Source of the DNA: an uncultured Alistipes sp.
GTDB lineage: Bacteria > Bacteroidota > Bacteroidia > Bacteroidales > Rikenellaceae
DNA: 15,467 nt
Direction of reading: 5' to 3'
NCBI GenBank assembly: GCA_900546005.1
Contig: URBJ01000050.1
Location: forward strand, 1-15,467
A program made the translations under genes and the position numbers. The notes beneath the pieces were generated by a model. The model was not told the DNA's origin. It did not search any database and saw only the letters and a program-made list of their open reading frames with translations. Below, in pieces: positions 6,925 to 15,467 of this stretch; the stretch's first letter is position 1; each line of letters opens with the position of its first letter.

Positions 6925-7461
6925 TCAATAATCTCGTAAAAATCGCGGCTTCATAATTTCCGAATACAGCACCGCTTGTCGAAGATCAAAACCTGTGGGA
7001 AAAACCTTTTCCTCTGCGGATACCAGTTGCTCGGCCGTCTCATTCTTCGCATATCCATCCGACTGTTCCCGCTTTTGACCCTGAACCTCTTCAAAAAAGC
7101 CAGAGGATACATTCAATTCAAAATCTTTTGCCGATAACAACACCGATTCCAGCGACGAAGACTCTTCTAAATCATCCAAAGCAGAAACTTCGGACTGCCA
7201 TTCCGATTCATACGAAAAGGGAGGTGCGACAGTAGTGGGCTCTACGGACACAGAAGTCGTTTTCTCAGAAGTAGTGGACGCAGGCGTCTGAACCGTAGAA
7301 GAGTGGGGGAGCTCCGGCTCCTTCTTTTCCGGGAAAAAATCGTCCCACGGAGACTCTTCTGGATAGGATTCGGTCGACTCTTCAGACTGATTCTTTTTCT
7401 TCTTTTGGGATAGAATCACCGACAGGGCAATCAACAGTATAAAGGGTAATAAACTGTCCAT
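6925..7461 (-). CDS. Hypothetical membrane-anchored acidic protein downstream of rel
   Basis: A 178-residue protein of unknown function. Residues 3-18 form one hydrophobic segment, followed directly by a basic stop-transfer cluster (KKKKN). Residues 25-140 are low-complexity, rich in Glu, Ser, Thr and Pro and probably disordered. The C-terminus holds a compact motif, FDLRQAVLYSEI, that looks like the conserved part. The ATG lies 6 nt after the rel stop, so it is very likely co-transcribed and perhaps translationally coupled. I recognise the overall form (N-terminal anchor, acidic linker, short DLR-AV-YSEI tail) as recurring among Bacteroidales small proteins, but no function is known to me. 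No clear terminator follows before tRNA-Cys. Confidence 0.85.
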   Translation of the reverse strand: MDSLLPFILLIALSVILSQKKKKNQSEESTESYPEESPWDDFFPEKKEPELPHSSTVQTPASTTSEKTTSVSVEPTTVAPPFSYESEWQSEVSALDDLEESSSLESVLLSAKDFELNVSSGFFEEVQGQKREQSDGYAKNETAEQLVSAEEKVFPTGFDLRQAVLYSEIMKPRFLRDY

Positions 7462-7467
7462 AAAGCG

Positions 7468-9693
7468 TTACTCTATTTTGTTTTCGACCCGATTGACCTG
7501 TTCTACGCCCTTGATTCGACGTACCTTTTCCATAATCATCCGTAAGTCTTTTATATTCTTCACATACAGACTGATACGTCCCTCGAAAATGCCATCGTGA
7601 CTCTGGATATGCAGCTCACGGATGTTGATATTCAACTCTCCCGTAATGACTTGGGATAACTCCATCAAGATCCCGATCCGGTCGATACCTCGCATCTCCA
7701 ACACCGAAAGATAGGACATCGCCTTATGACTGGACCACGTAACCGGCGTGAGGTTATTTCCGTGTTGAGCCGCTAATTTGATCAGTTCATTACAATTCTT
7801 TTTATGAACATCTATCTTGTGGGTCACTTCATTCTTATATCCGACCACCTCGTCGCCCGGAATCGGATTGCAACACGGTGCGATGACGAACTGTGACTCT
7901 TCGGTCTCCTCGGAGGGGTCGACCACCAGCTTTTTATTCTTCTTCTTCTCTTCCGCACCAAGGAAACGGAACGGATTGGGAATCTGCAACGTCCAAAATT
8001 TCAGTATCTTGTTGGCGGGATTGTCCCGTAAGATTTTCTCTAGCCCATCCAGCTTCAGGATCCCCGCTCCGAGCTTGCTATAAAACTCATCCTTCGTCGC
8101 ACACTCGTATGCAGGCAGTATCTTACGGAAAACCCGTGCACTGGGGGGGACTCCATACTCCTTCAGCTTTCCTTCGAACAGTACGATCCCGTTTGCGATA
8201 TTGTTGAGATTCTCCTTCTTCAGGAAATTCATGATCGACTGTTTGGCCTTGGTGGTAATCACATGCTCGAGCCACTCAGCTTTCGGCTTTACATTCTTCG
8301 AGGTGATGATCTCGACTTGATCGCCGCTGCTGATCGGAGCAAAAATCGATTCGATCTTCCGGTTGATTTTGGCACCCATCGCACTGTTGCCGATCTTTGT
8401 ATGGATATCATAGGCAAAATCGAGTGCCGTAGCTCCTTGCGGCAGGGTTCGTGATTCACCTTTGGGCGTAAAGACTACGATTTCCGAAGTGTAAAGGCTC
8501 AACTTAAAGTTATCCAAAAATTCGACCGCATTCTCCGGAGAGCTGTTCAGCGCCTCGCGGACCTGCTTCATCCAGCGATCAAATTCACCCTCCTCCTTGG
8601 AGAGCTTTTCGGACTTGTATTTCCAATGTGCGGCAAAACCTCGCTCGGCAATCTCCTCCATGCGCTCCGACCGGATCTGCACCTCGACCCATACTCCGTC
8701 GGGTCCCATAACCGTCGAATGGAGCGCTTCATAACCGTTCGCCTTAGGGATGTTGACCCAATCCCGAATCCGGTCGGGCTTCGGCTTGTAAATATCTGTT
8801 ATAAGCGAATAGATGTGCCAGCATTGGGATTTCTCCGGAATCAACGGGGAAGGGCGGAAGACGATCCGCACGGCAAAAATATCGTAGATCTCTTCGAACG
8901 AGACATGCTTGCGTTGCATCTTGGCCCAAATCGAATAGATCGATTTGACCCGTCCCGATATTTCGAAGTCGATGTCGTTGCTCTTGAGCTTTTCGATGAT
9001 CGGGGCATTGAATTTTTCGATAAACTTGGTCCGGTCGGCTTCCGTCTCCGCAATTTTGGCCTCGATCTGTTTGTAATCCTCCGGAAAACGGTACTTCAGC
9101 GACAGATCTTCCAATTCGCTTTTGATGGCAAAAAGGCCCAAACGGTAAGCCAACGGAGCAAACAGATAGATCGTTTCGCTGGTGATCTTCATCTGCTTGT
9201 GCGGCGGCATATACTGCAGCGTCCGCATATTGTGCAACCGGTCGGCGATCTTGATCAGAATCACCCGAACGTCGTCCGACAGGGTCAACAACATCTTCCG
9301 GAAGTTTTCAGCCTGCTCCGATGCACTGGTTTTGAAGACGCCCGACATTTTGGTCAGGCCGTCGACCATCAGGGCGATTTTCGGACCGAAACGGCTCTCG
9401 ATATCCTCGACCGTATAGTCCGTATCCTCGACCACATCGTGCAACAGGGCAGCAACCACCGATTTCACGCCGAGCCCGATCTCGTCGACAACGATCTGGG
9501 CCACGGCAATCGGATGCAGGATATAGGGTTCGCCCGAACGACGACGCACCCCTTCATGAGCCTCTTTTGCCAGAAAGAATGCCCGTTGAATCAAATCCTT
9601 ATCGTACTCATTCTTACAAATCTTGGCACAACTGGCCATCAATTTATCGAACTGCTCCCCGATAATCCGTTCGTCTTCTTGCGAATATCCCAT
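7468..9693 (-). CDS. rel: Bifunctional (p)ppGpp synthetase/hydrolase, RelA/SpoT family
   Basis: A 741-residue long RSH enzyme that makes (p)ppGpp from ATP and GTP/GDP and degrades it, controlling the stringent response. Domains in order: HD hydrolase (about 30-190) with H60, HD at 85-86 and ADRLHNMRT (150-158), all intact; synthetase (about 240-360) with D271 in YDIFAVRI, GYEALHSTV, and E337 in EVQIRS; TGS domain (about 405-465, FTPKGESRTLPQGATALDFAY); a helical region; a Cys pair in APCCNPIPGDEVVGY (607-608); and a C-terminal ACT domain (about 660-740). Both catalytic domains look functional. The gene lies 36 nt downstream of recA and 6 nt upstream of the acidic membrane protein, all on the - strand, suggesting one operon. 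Confidence 0.97.
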   Translation of the reverse strand: MGYSQEDERIIGEQFDKLMASCAKICKNEYDKDLIQRAFFLAKEAHEGVRRRSGEPYILHPIAVAQIVVDEIGLGVKSVVAALLHDVVEDTDYTVEDIESRFGPKIALMVDGLTKMSGVFKTSASEQAENFRKMLLTLSDDVRVILIKIADRLHNMRTLQYMPPHKQMKITSETIYLFAPLAYRLGLFAIKSELEDLSLKYRFPEDYKQIEAKIAETEADRTKFIEKFNAPIIEKLKSNDIDFEISGRVKSIYSIWAKMQRKHVSFEEIYDIFAVRIVFRPSPLIPEKSQCWHIYSLITDIYKPKPDRIRDWVNIPKANGYEALHSTVMGPDGVWVEVQIRSERMEEIAERGFAAHWKYKSEKLSKEEGEFDRWMKQVREALNSSPENAVEFLDNFKLSLYTSEIVVFTPKGESRTLPQGATALDFAYDIHTKIGNSAMGAKINRKIESIFAPISSGDQVEIITSKNVKPKAEWLEHVITTKAKQSIMNFLKKENLNNIANGIVLFEGKLKEYGVPPSARVFRKILPAYECATKDEFYSKLGAGILKLDGLEKILRDNPANKILKFWTLQIPNPFRFLGAEEKKKNKKLVVDPSEETEESQFVIAPCCNPIPGDEVVGYKNEVTHKIDVHKKNCNELIKLAAQHGNNLTPVTWSSHKAMSYLSVLEMRGIDRIGILMELSQVITGELNINIRELHIQSHDGIFEGRISLYVKNIKDLRMIMEKVRRIKGVEQVNRVENKIE

Positions 9694-9729
9694 TTCCGTA
9701 ACCCTATTACAACACTCTCCGGTGTCGGT

Positions 9730-10737
9730 CTACTCGGCAGCCAACGCCTCCCGAACTTTGGTTTCCACTTCATTCATAAATTCGGGATCGCTCTGCAACA
9801 GCTCCTTAACGGCATCCCGACCCTGACCGATCTTGCGATCACCGTACGAGAACCACGATCCGCTCTTCTTGAGGATCCCCAAATCTACCCCCATATCGAT
9901 GATCTCACCGACCTTCGAGATTCCCTCCCCATAGAGAATGTCGAACTCGGCCTTGCGGAAGGGGGGAGCGAGCTTGTTCTTGACGATCTTGACACGGGCT
10001 CGGGCTCCGAGCTGTTCTTCGCCATCCTTGATCACCGAGGCCTTGCGGATATCGATACGGACACTGGCATAGAACTTCAGCGCATTACCGCCGGTCGTTG
10101 TCTCGGGGTTACCGTAGATCACTCCGATCTTATCCCGAAGCTGATTGATAAAGATGCAGACCGTTCCCGTTTTGCTGATGCTTGCCGTCAGCTTCCGCAG
10201 GGCCTGTGACATCAAGCGGGCCTGCAATCCCATCTTCGCTTCTCCCATTTCACCCTCGATTTCGGCCTTCGGCGTCAGGGCCGCTACTGAATCGATCACC
10301 ACAATATCAATGGCGCTCGAACGGATCAAATTGTCGGCTATCTCGAGAGCCTGTTCTCCGTTATCGGGCTGTGATATGAGCAATTCGTCGATGTCTACGC
10401 CCAATTTCTGGGCATACGTACTGTCGAACGCATGTTCCGCATCGATGAAAGCCGCAATACCTCCGGCCTTCTGAGCTTCGGCGATCGCATGGATCGCCAG
10501 TGTGGTTTTACCGGAGGATTCCGGTCCGAAAATCTCGATCACCCGGCCTTTGGGGTATCCCCCGATTCCCAAAGCCTGATCCAAGGCGATCGATCCCGAA
10601 GGAATGACCGGTACCTTGTCGACCGCCTTGTCGCTCATCTTCATGATAGCTCCCTTGCCAAAATCCTTCTCGATCTTGTCCATTACGGCACTCAGCACTT
10701 TGAGCTTTTCCGGATTGACTTGTACTTTCTCCGCCAT
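9730..10737 (-). CDS. recA: Recombinase RecA
   Basis: A 335-residue RecA, the ATP-dependent strand-exchange protein of recombinational repair and the coprotease that triggers SOS. Visible are Walker [10 protein letters not shown] (71-79), Walker B IDIVVIDS (143-150), the loop-1 region [22 protein letters not shown], and [30 protein letters not shown] with loop 2. Length is slightly shorter than E. coli RecA because the acidic C-terminal tail is brief (ending ALAAE). The start MAEKVQ is typical. It lies 73 nt after bcp and 36 nt before rel. No SOS box was recognised in the gap upstream. Confidence 0.98.
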   Translation of the reverse strand: MAEKVQVNPEKLKVLSAVMDKIEKDFGKGAIMKMSDKAVDKVPVIPSGSIALDQALGIGGYPKGRVIEIFGPESSGKTTLAIHAIAEAQKAGGIAAFIDAEHAFDSTYAQKLGVDIDELLISQPDNGEQALEIADNLIRSSAIDIVVIDSVAALTPKAEIEGEMGEAKMGLQARLMSQALRKLTASISKTGTVCIFINQLRDKIGVIYGNPETTTGGNALKFYASVRIDIRKASVIKDGEEQLGARARVKIVKNKLAPPFRKAEFDILYGEGISKVGEIIDMGVDLGILKKSGSWFSYGDRKIGQGRDAVKELLQSDPEFMNEVETKVREALAAE

Positions 10738-10810
10738 ATTTACTGTTTACTTTTACTATCCTTTACAAAAATTATTCTCTTCGCCCTCCCCACGAGAGCG
10801 TAATCACCCG

Positions 10811-11275
10811 CTATTCGTAAGCCTCCAGAATTTGCTGGAAGTGGTCGGCCGTACGCACCTTCTCAAAGACCTTTTCGATCACCCCGTCCGCTCCGATAAC
10901 GAAAGTCGTACGCAGAATGCCCATCGAAACCCGTCCCATGAACTTCTTCTCACCCCACACGCCGTAAGCCTCGGCCACACGATGCTCTGGATCCGACAAC
11001 AGAGTAAAATTCAACTCTTTCTTCGCTATGAATCGCTGATGCGACTGAACCGTATCGGGGCTGACCCCTACGATTTCAAAACCCTTCTCCTGCAAAACGG
11101 CCTTTCCGTCCCGCAGGCTGCATGCCTCTGCCGTACATCCCGGCGTATTGTCCTTCGGATAGAAGTAGAGAATCAACTTCTTACCCGCATAATCGGACAG
11201 ACGTTTCGTCTCTCCGTTTTGGTCCGGGGCCTCGAAGGCCGGTGCCTTATCTCCGATTTTCAAATGAGTAGCCAT
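10811..11275 (-). CDS. bcp: Thioredoxin-dependent peroxiredoxin, BCP/PrxQ type
   Basis: A 154-residue cytoplasmic peroxiredoxin that reduces hydrogen peroxide and organic hydroperoxides with electrons from thioredoxin. The peroxidatic cysteine is C47 in PKDNTPGCTAEAC, with C52 as the resolving cysteine five residues on, the atypical 2-Cys BCP arrangement. VSPD (76-79), the FTLLSDP stretch and the active-site Arg region RTTFVI are in place. It lies upstream of recA on the same strand with a 73-nt gap and may head the bcp-recA-rel cluster. No consensus promoter was found in the 208-bp gap before it. Confidence 0.95.
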   Translation of the reverse strand: MATHLKIGDKAPAFEAPDQNGETKRLSDYAGKKLILYFYPKDNTPGCTAEACSLRDGKAVLQEKGFEIVGVSPDTVQSHQRFIAKKELNFTLLSDPEHRVAEAYGVWGEKKFMGRVSMGILRTTFVIGADGVIEKVFEKVRTADHFQQILEAYE

Positions 11276-11369
11276 AGTCTTTTCTACTTTTGCGCTTCCG
11301 ATCCGATGAAAAATATTTCACCAATCAAACGATTTATGTCTGTAAAGATACATATCTTCTTATAAAGTA

Positions 11370-11408
11370 AAAAGTTTTTCCGATCGAATCTTGATCGAAA
11401 AAACTTTT
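11370..11408 (-). terminator. Bidirectional terminator-like hairpin between dnaA and bcp
   Basis: AAAAGTTTTT-C-CGATC (11370-11385) pairs with GATCG-AAAAAACTTTT (11393-11408), 15 of 16 positions, around a 7-base loop; the A/T-rich outer stem supplies U-rich ends on either strand. It lies 76 bp after the dnaA stop and would separate dnaA from bcp. A second small dyad, GCGTAG-TG-CTACGC (11439-11452), lies closer to dnaA without a T run. Confidence 0.55.
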
Positions 11409-11483
11409 AATCGGTTAAACCGCTCTATTCCTGTAATCGCGTAGTGCTACGCTATTCCGGATAAATCTCAACAGGGTAGGGAA

Positions 11484-12899
11484 TTAAGATTGGGACAACA
11501 CACGTTTCTCGATCTCCTCGACCTGATGCCGGAACACCTTGTCGGTCTCCATCAGATTCGAAATCGCCTTGCAGGCATGGAGTACCGTCGCATGATTCTT
11601 TCCTCCGATCGCTGCACCGATGCTCGTCAGCGGCGCCTTCGTATGTTGCTTGCTCAGATACATGGCGATCTGACGCGCCTGTGCAATCTCACGCGTACGT
11701 TTCGGCGATTCGAACACCTCCGGACTCAGATTCATATATTCACACACGACGCTTTTGATTCGATCGATCGTAATCTCGCGCTGGTTATACTGCACGTAGA
11801 CCTTGACGATCTCTTTGGCTAACGAGATCGAGATTTTCTTGCCCAAAAACGATGCATTGGCTACCAGCGCCGAAAGCGCTCCCTCGATCTCCCGAACGTT
11901 GGCCGTAATGTGATCGGCCAAAAATTCGACAACCTCTTCCGGCACGTCGATCCCCAATTTATCGGCCTTGGTCTTGATGATCTGTATCTTTGTCTTATAA
12001 TCGGGCAGCAGCAACTGCGGCGAAAATCCCCATTTGAAGCGGGTCAACAACCGCTGTTCGATATCCTTCAACTCCACAGGAGGTTTGTCGGAGGTCATGA
12101 TCAACTGCTTGTTCGACAAATGCAGGTGATTGAATATGTTAAAGAAGGCGTTCTGCGTACCCGGTTTTCCGGCCAACTCCTGAATATCATCAATAATCAG
12201 CACATCCAGCATCTGATAAAAATGGATAAAATCGGGCAGTTCCTTTTTCAGGACGGCATTCTGAAACTGGGCCTGAAAACGGCTCATCGGCACATACAGC
12301 ACCTGCATCTGTGGATAGCGCTGTTTCACCTCCATCCCGATCGCCTGTGCGATGTGGGTTTTACCCAACCCCGAATCACCGAATATATAGAGCGGATTGA
12401 ACGCCGTCTTGCCCGGATTGAGCGCCACGGCCAAGCCTGCCGAGCGGCACAACTGGTTACACTCTCCGACAACAAACGAATCGAACGTATAGTTCGGATT
12501 CAACTGAGGGTCGATCATCACCCGCCGAATTCCGGGAATGATGAACGGATTCTTTATATTTGCCGTATCGGACTGGGTCACGAACTTGTTGATCGCCGTC
12601 ATGTCGGCTTCACCCGTCACAACGGGGGTATGCTGCTCGACTTTCGGCACAGCATAACGTAGTTTGGTTTTCATACCGAACATCTGGTGGATGATCGGGC
12701 GCAACACCGGGATAAAATGTTTCTCGATGTGATACACGTAACTTTCGTTGGGTACTTTCAATTTCAGAGTCACTCCATCGAAGTCGAGAGGAACGATCGG
12801 TTTGAACCACTTGACGAACTCTTCATTCGAGGTGTGCTCCTTAATACGCATTAGACAGTTCTGCCATACATCGCTGTATGTCTGATTATTATTAATCAT
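11484..12899 (-). CDS. dnaA: Chromosomal replication initiator protein DnaA
   Basis: DnaA binds DnaA boxes and opens the origin for replication. From the ATG at 12899 the protein has 471 residues, beginning MINNNQTYSDVWQNCL, which aligns with the usual domain I start. Domain I about 8-85; a linker about 86-130; AAA+ domain III with Walker A GDSGLGKTH (174-182) and Walker B LIIDDIQ (234-240); domain IV with the DnaA-box helix-turn-helix motif GGKNHATVLHACKAI near the C-terminus. An in-frame ATG at 12941 would add 14 residues (MNLFTIL...) unlike DnaA N-termini, so 12899 is preferred. No Shine-Dalgarno is evident. The 217-bp divergent gap to the phosphoglucomutase gene lacks clusters of TTATCCACA-like boxes, so there is no sign of oriC here. 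Confidence 0.96.
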   Translation of the reverse strand: MINNNQTYSDVWQNCLMRIKEHTSNEEFVKWFKPIVPLDFDGVTLKLKVPNESYVYHIEKHFIPVLRPIIHQMFGMKTKLRYAVPKVEQHTPVVTGEADMTAINKFVTQSDTANIKNPFIIPGIRRVMIDPQLNPNYTFDSFVVGECNQLCRSAGLAVALNPGKTAFNPLYIFGDSGLGKTHIAQAIGMEVKQRYPQMQVLYVPMSRFQAQFQNAVLKKELPDFIHFYQMLDVLIIDDIQELAGKPGTQNAFFNIFNHLHLSNKQLIMTSDKPPVELKDIEQRLLTRFKWGFSPQLLLPDYKTKIQIIKTKADKLGIDVPEEVVEFLADHITANVREIEGALSALVANASFLGKKISISLAKEIVKVYVQYNQREITIDRIKSVVCEYMNLSPEVFESPKRTREIAQARQIAMYLSKQHTKAPLTSIGAAIGGKNHATVLHACKAISNLMETDKVFRHQVEEIEKRVLSQS

Positions 12900-13055
12900 G
12901 ATTTGGTTTGTTTCGGAATACAAAATTGTAAATAAATTCACAAAAAAAACAGCGACCCGCTATTGTTTCTTTGGCAAATATTTATATAGAAAAATAAGGC
13001 TTTGTCGCAGGTCAAAATTTAACCGTTTGATATAGAGTATTCAAAAAATTATGCT

Positions 13056-13063
13056 TACCTTTG
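13056..13063 (+). promoter_or_regulatory. -7 element of the phosphoglucomutase promoter
   Basis: TACCTTTG matches TAnnTTTG exactly and lies 53 bp before the chosen ATG. The nearest upstream TTTG (13026-13029) is 26 bp away, longer than the usual 19-21, so the -33 element is weak. It overlaps an in-frame ATG at 13051, which argues against starting translation there. Confidence 0.5.
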
Positions 13064-13116
13064 TTTATAACTTTTTTCACAGAATACAGTTTATTTTTAT
13101 AAGTAAAGCTGATAGT

Positions 13117-14862
13117 ATGATGAGCAAAAACATGGATCAATTTATTAGAGAGAGAGCCGAAAAATGGCTCACGGGAGACTATGACGAGCAGACAAAAAAG
13201 CAAGTCAAATACTTGATGGACAACGATATAAACGAACTCACGGAAAGCTTCTACAAAGACCTCGAATTCGGCACAGGTGGCTTGAGAGGCATCATGGGTG
13301 TCGGCACGAACCGCATGAATATCTACACCGTAGGTATGGCCACACAGGGTCTGGCTAACTACCTCAAAAAAGCCTTCCCGAACAAGCAAATCCGCGTTGC
13401 CATCGGACACGACAGCCGCAACAACAGCCGTCTGTTTTCGGAACGTGTCGCCGACATCTTCTCGGCCAACGGATTCAAGGTCTACCTGTTCGATTCGCTG
13501 CGTCCGACTCCCGAACTGAGCTTTGCCATCCGGAAATTAGAATGCGACAGCGGGGTGGTCATCACCGCATCCCACAACCCCAAAGAGTATAACGGATACA
13601 AGGCCTACTGGAATGACGGAGCTCAGGTGGTAGCCCCTCACGACAAGAACATCATCGCCGAGGTGCAGAAAATCACCTCGCCCGACCAAGTGCTCACCGG
13701 CGGCAACAAAAGCAACATCACCATTTTGGACGAAACATTCGATGAGATCTATCTGGATGCAATCCACTCCCTGTCTCTTTCGCCCCAAGCGATCGAACAG
13801 CACAGCAACATGAAGATCGTCTACACCCCGATCCACGGTACGGGGGTTATTCTGGTTCCGAAATCGCTCCGGAAATTCGGCTTCACCCGGATCATCACCG
13901 TCAAAGAGCAGAACATTCCGGACGGCAACTTCCCGACTGTAGCTTCGCCCAACCCCGAAGAGCGTGCCACCATGAACATGGCGATCGATCTGGCTGCCAA
14001 AGAACAAGCCGAACTGGTCTTGGCTACCGACCCCGATGCCGACCGAATCGGCGTCGCCTTACGGGACAAGGAGGGCAACTACATCCTGTTGAACGGCAAC
14101 CAGACCTGCTCCCTGCTCGTGTACTATATAGTAAAGAGGTGGAGCGAAACCGGGCGTCTCAAAGGAAACGAATACGTCATCCGGACGATCGTAACCACCG
14201 AATTGGTCTCCCGCATCGCCGAATCGTTCGGTGTCAAACACTTCGAATGCCTGACCGGTTTCAAATACATCGCAACCATCATGCGCAACCTCGAAGGCAA
14301 GATGCGATACATCTGCGGAGGAGAGGAGAGCTACGGTTTCCTTGCCGAAGACTTTGTCCGGGACAAAGATGCCGTCAGCGCCTGCTCGCTGGCCGCAGAG
14401 GCCGCCGCTTGGGCCAAAACACAGGGCATGACGCTTCTCGATCTGCTGAAAGAGATGTACGTACAGTACGGATTCTTCCGCGAATCGCTCGTCTCGATTG
14501 TCCGCAAAGGCAAAGAAGGGGTGGAGGAAATTGCCCAGATGATGTCGAATTACAGGAACAATCCTCCCACCGAAATTGGAGGTTCGCCCGTCGTAACGAT
14601 CAAGGATTACCAGAAAGGGGAGGCAATCGACGTTGCCAGCGGAACAACCTCACCGATCGACATGGAGTGTTCGAACGTACTGCAATTCCTCACGGCTGAT
14701 TCGACGACGGTTTCGGTCCGCCCATCGGGTACCGAACCCAAAATCAAGTTCTACTTCAGTGTACATACCCCACTGAGCAGCGTCGATCAATACGCCGAAA
14801 CAGAGAAGAAGCTGGACGAAAAAATCGAATCGATCAAGAACGAGTTAGGTTTAACCAAATAG
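13117..14862 (+). CDS. Phosphoglucomutase/phosphomannomutase (alpha-D-phosphohexomutase family)
   Basis: A 581-residue enzyme from the chosen ATG. It interconverts hexose 1- and 6-phosphates through a phosphoserine, feeding glycogen, nucleotide-sugar and envelope polysaccharide synthesis. Motifs: FGTGGLRGIMG near the N-terminus; active-site S152 in VITASHNPKEYNGYK; metal-binding DPDADRIG (305-312); sugar-binding GGEESYG (401-407); phosphate-binding RPSGTEPKIKF (535-545). The length fits the PGM2-like class. In-frame ATGs occur at 13051, 13117, 13120 and 13132; the first would add 22 hydrophobic residues overlapping the promoter box, so 13117 is preferred (13120 nearly as likely). Substrate preference cannot be read from sequence. 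A HIT gene follows 10 nt downstream. Confidence 0.95.
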   Translation: MMSKNMDQFIRERAEKWLTGDYDEQTKKQVKYLMDNDINELTESFYKDLEFGTGGLRGIMGVGTNRMNIYTVGMATQGLANYLKKAFPNKQIRVAIGHDSRNNSRLFSERVADIFSANGFKVYLFDSLRPTPELSFAIRKLECDSGVVITASHNPKEYNGYKAYWNDGAQVVAPHDKNIIAEVQKITSPDQVLTGGNKSNITILDETFDEIYLDAIHSLSLSPQAIEQHSNMKIVYTPIHGTGVILVPKSLRKFGFTRIITVKEQNIPDGNFPTVASPNPEERATMNMAIDLAAKEQAELVLATDPDADRIGVALRDKEGNYILLNGNQTCSLLVYYIVKRWSETGRLKGNEYVIRTIVTTELVSRIAESFGVKHFECLTGFKYIATIMRNLEGKMRYICGGEESYGFLAEDFVRDKDAVSACSLAAEAAAWAKTQGMTLLDLLKEMYVQYGFFRESLVSIVRKGKEGVEEIAQMMSNYRNNPPTEIGGSPVVTIKDYQKGEAIDVASGTTSPIDMECSNVLQFLTADSTTVSVRPSGTEPKIKFYFSVHTPLSSVDQYAETEKKLDEKIESIKNELGLTK

Positions 14863-14872
14863 GAAAAGAGTC

Positions 14873-15259
14873 ATGGCATCGATATTTACACGAATCATCC
14901 GGGGAGAGATCCCGTGCTACAAGGTGGCCGAAGATGATAAATATTTTGCTTTTTTAGACATCAATCCGCTTGCCAAAGGGCATACGCTGGTCATTCCCAA
15001 AACCGAAGTCGATTATCTGTTCGATCTGGACGATGAGACTTTATCCGGGCTGACACTTTTTGCCAAACGGATTGCACAAAAGATCAAGGATTATACCCAC
15101 TGCAAAAAGGTAGCTATGGTGGTGTTGGGTCTTGAGGTTCCTCATGCACACATTCATCTGATTCCAATGAACAGCGAAGCGGATGTCGACTTCCGACGGG
15201 AGAAGCTGAAACTATCCGAGGAAGAGTTTAAAACAATAGCTCGGTCAATCAGTCTATAG
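14873..15259 (+). CDS. HIT-family nucleotide phosphohydrolase/transferase (HinT-like)
   Basis: A 128-residue histidine-triad protein. The signature HAHIHLIP lies at 91-98 (H91, H93, H95); an upstream H37 in AKGHTLVIPK and N31 fit the family. Such proteins hydrolyse nucleoside phosphoramidates or related nucleotides; the exact substrate is unknown. FTRIIRGEIPCYKVAEDD at the start is typical of HinT-like members and supports the ATG at 14873. It lies 10 nt after the phosphomutase stop, so the two form an operon ended by the hairpin at 15293-15327. Confidence 0.93.
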   Translation: MASIFTRIIRGEIPCYKVAEDDKYFAFLDINPLAKGHTLVIPKTEVDYLFDLDDETLSGLTLFAKRIAQKIKDYTHCKKVAMVVLGLEVPHAHIHLIPMNSEADVDFRREKLKLSEEEFKTIARSISL

Positions 15260-15292
15260 CTGAAGCGAGCTAAGCAAGCTCAGAGACAAGAG

Positions 15293-15327
15293 AGGAGATG
15301 CGGTATTTTGCTGCATCTCTTTTTTTT
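15293..15327 (+). terminator. Rho-independent terminator after the HIT gene
   Basis: GAGATGC (15295-15301) pairs with GCATCTC (15313-15319), extended by an inner G-U/G-C and outer G-U/A-T pairs, followed by eight T's (15320-15327). It lies 35 bp after the stop and closes the phosphomutase-HIT operon. Confidence 0.88.
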
Positions 15328-15430
15328 ATTGCCGCATAAATATTTAACATAATTATAAGGCGATAAGATCAACAGCATTGCATAACACACGTCATTTTAA
15401 GGAAAATTATACATCGTAGAAACAAAAAAT

Positions 15431-15467
15431 ATGGGAGAGGGTAGAGAAGGATCTTGTATTTATTGGG
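15431..15467 (+). CDS. Possible start of a further gene, cut by the window edge
   Basis: An ATG preceded by the A-rich stretch AACAAAAAAT, like other starts in this window, opens a frame reading MGEGREGSCIYW to the edge. Twelve codons are too few to identify. The preceding 100 bp are AT-rich intergenic DNA with no recognised promoter. Confidence 0.25.
   Translation, partial: MGEGREGSCIYW

Noticed and set aside
8626..10209. A 527-codon + strand open frame
   Set aside because: It is antisense to rel and recA, whose domains are unmistakable on the - strand, and it resembles no protein family I know.
11910..12662. A 250-codon + strand open frame
   Set aside because: It is antisense to the AAA+ and N-terminal regions of dnaA and shows no recognisable motif.
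12900..13116. Replication origin beside dnaA
   Set aside because: The 217-bp gap is AT-rich but has no cluster of TTATCCACA-like boxes; one near match (CTATCCACA, - strand near 12310) lies inside dnaA and is probably chance.

Overview
The window looks like chromosomal DNA of a Bacteroidota species, probably a gut Bacteroidales. The evidence is the TAnnTTTG-type -7 promoter element (clearest in front of tRNA-Cys), the general lack of Shine-Dalgarno sequences, A-rich start regions, and protein sequences that resemble Bacteroidales homologues. A family such as Rikenellaceae is only a guess. No insertion sequence, integrase or phage gene is visible.

Layout. (1) 1-1226: the distal part of a CRISPR array with 18 complete 36-bp repeats, one truncated terminal repeat and 29-30 bp spacers. 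The array runs off the left edge and no cas gene is in view. (2) 1415-6590: a putative Mg2+-transport locus on the + strand. It holds an OmpR-family response regulator and a sensor kinase (4-nt overlap), four TTCTAA half-sites spaced exactly 11 bp apart (an OmpR/PhoB-type operator), a terminator-like hairpin, an MgtA-type P-type ATPase split by a one-base deletion in an A run, and a frameshifted, truncated remnant of what looks like an outer-membrane porin. (3) 6694-6844: tRNA-Cys(GCA) on the - strand with a good promoter and terminator. (4) 6925-12899: a - strand run of housekeeping genes in transcriptional order dnaA, then bcp (peroxiredoxin), recA, rel (bifunctional ppGpp synthetase/hydrolase), and a small acidic membrane-anchored protein. 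(5) 13117-15259: divergent from dnaA, a phosphoglucomutase/phosphomannomutase and a HIT-family hydrolase 10 nt downstream, closed by a strong terminator. (6) 15329-15467: non-coding DNA and possibly the first codons of another gene.

How it fits together. The two-component system, the 11-bp operator and the ATPase form a plausible regulatory unit: the regulator would bind in front of mgtA. The regulator and kinase are intact, but both downstream genes are broken, so the output side of the locus seems to be decaying. The most informative signal in the array is a pair of non-adjacent spacers differing at two bases; in one frame both changes fall in one codon and leave arginine unchanged (AGA to CGC), which suggests two captures of the same site from related phages.
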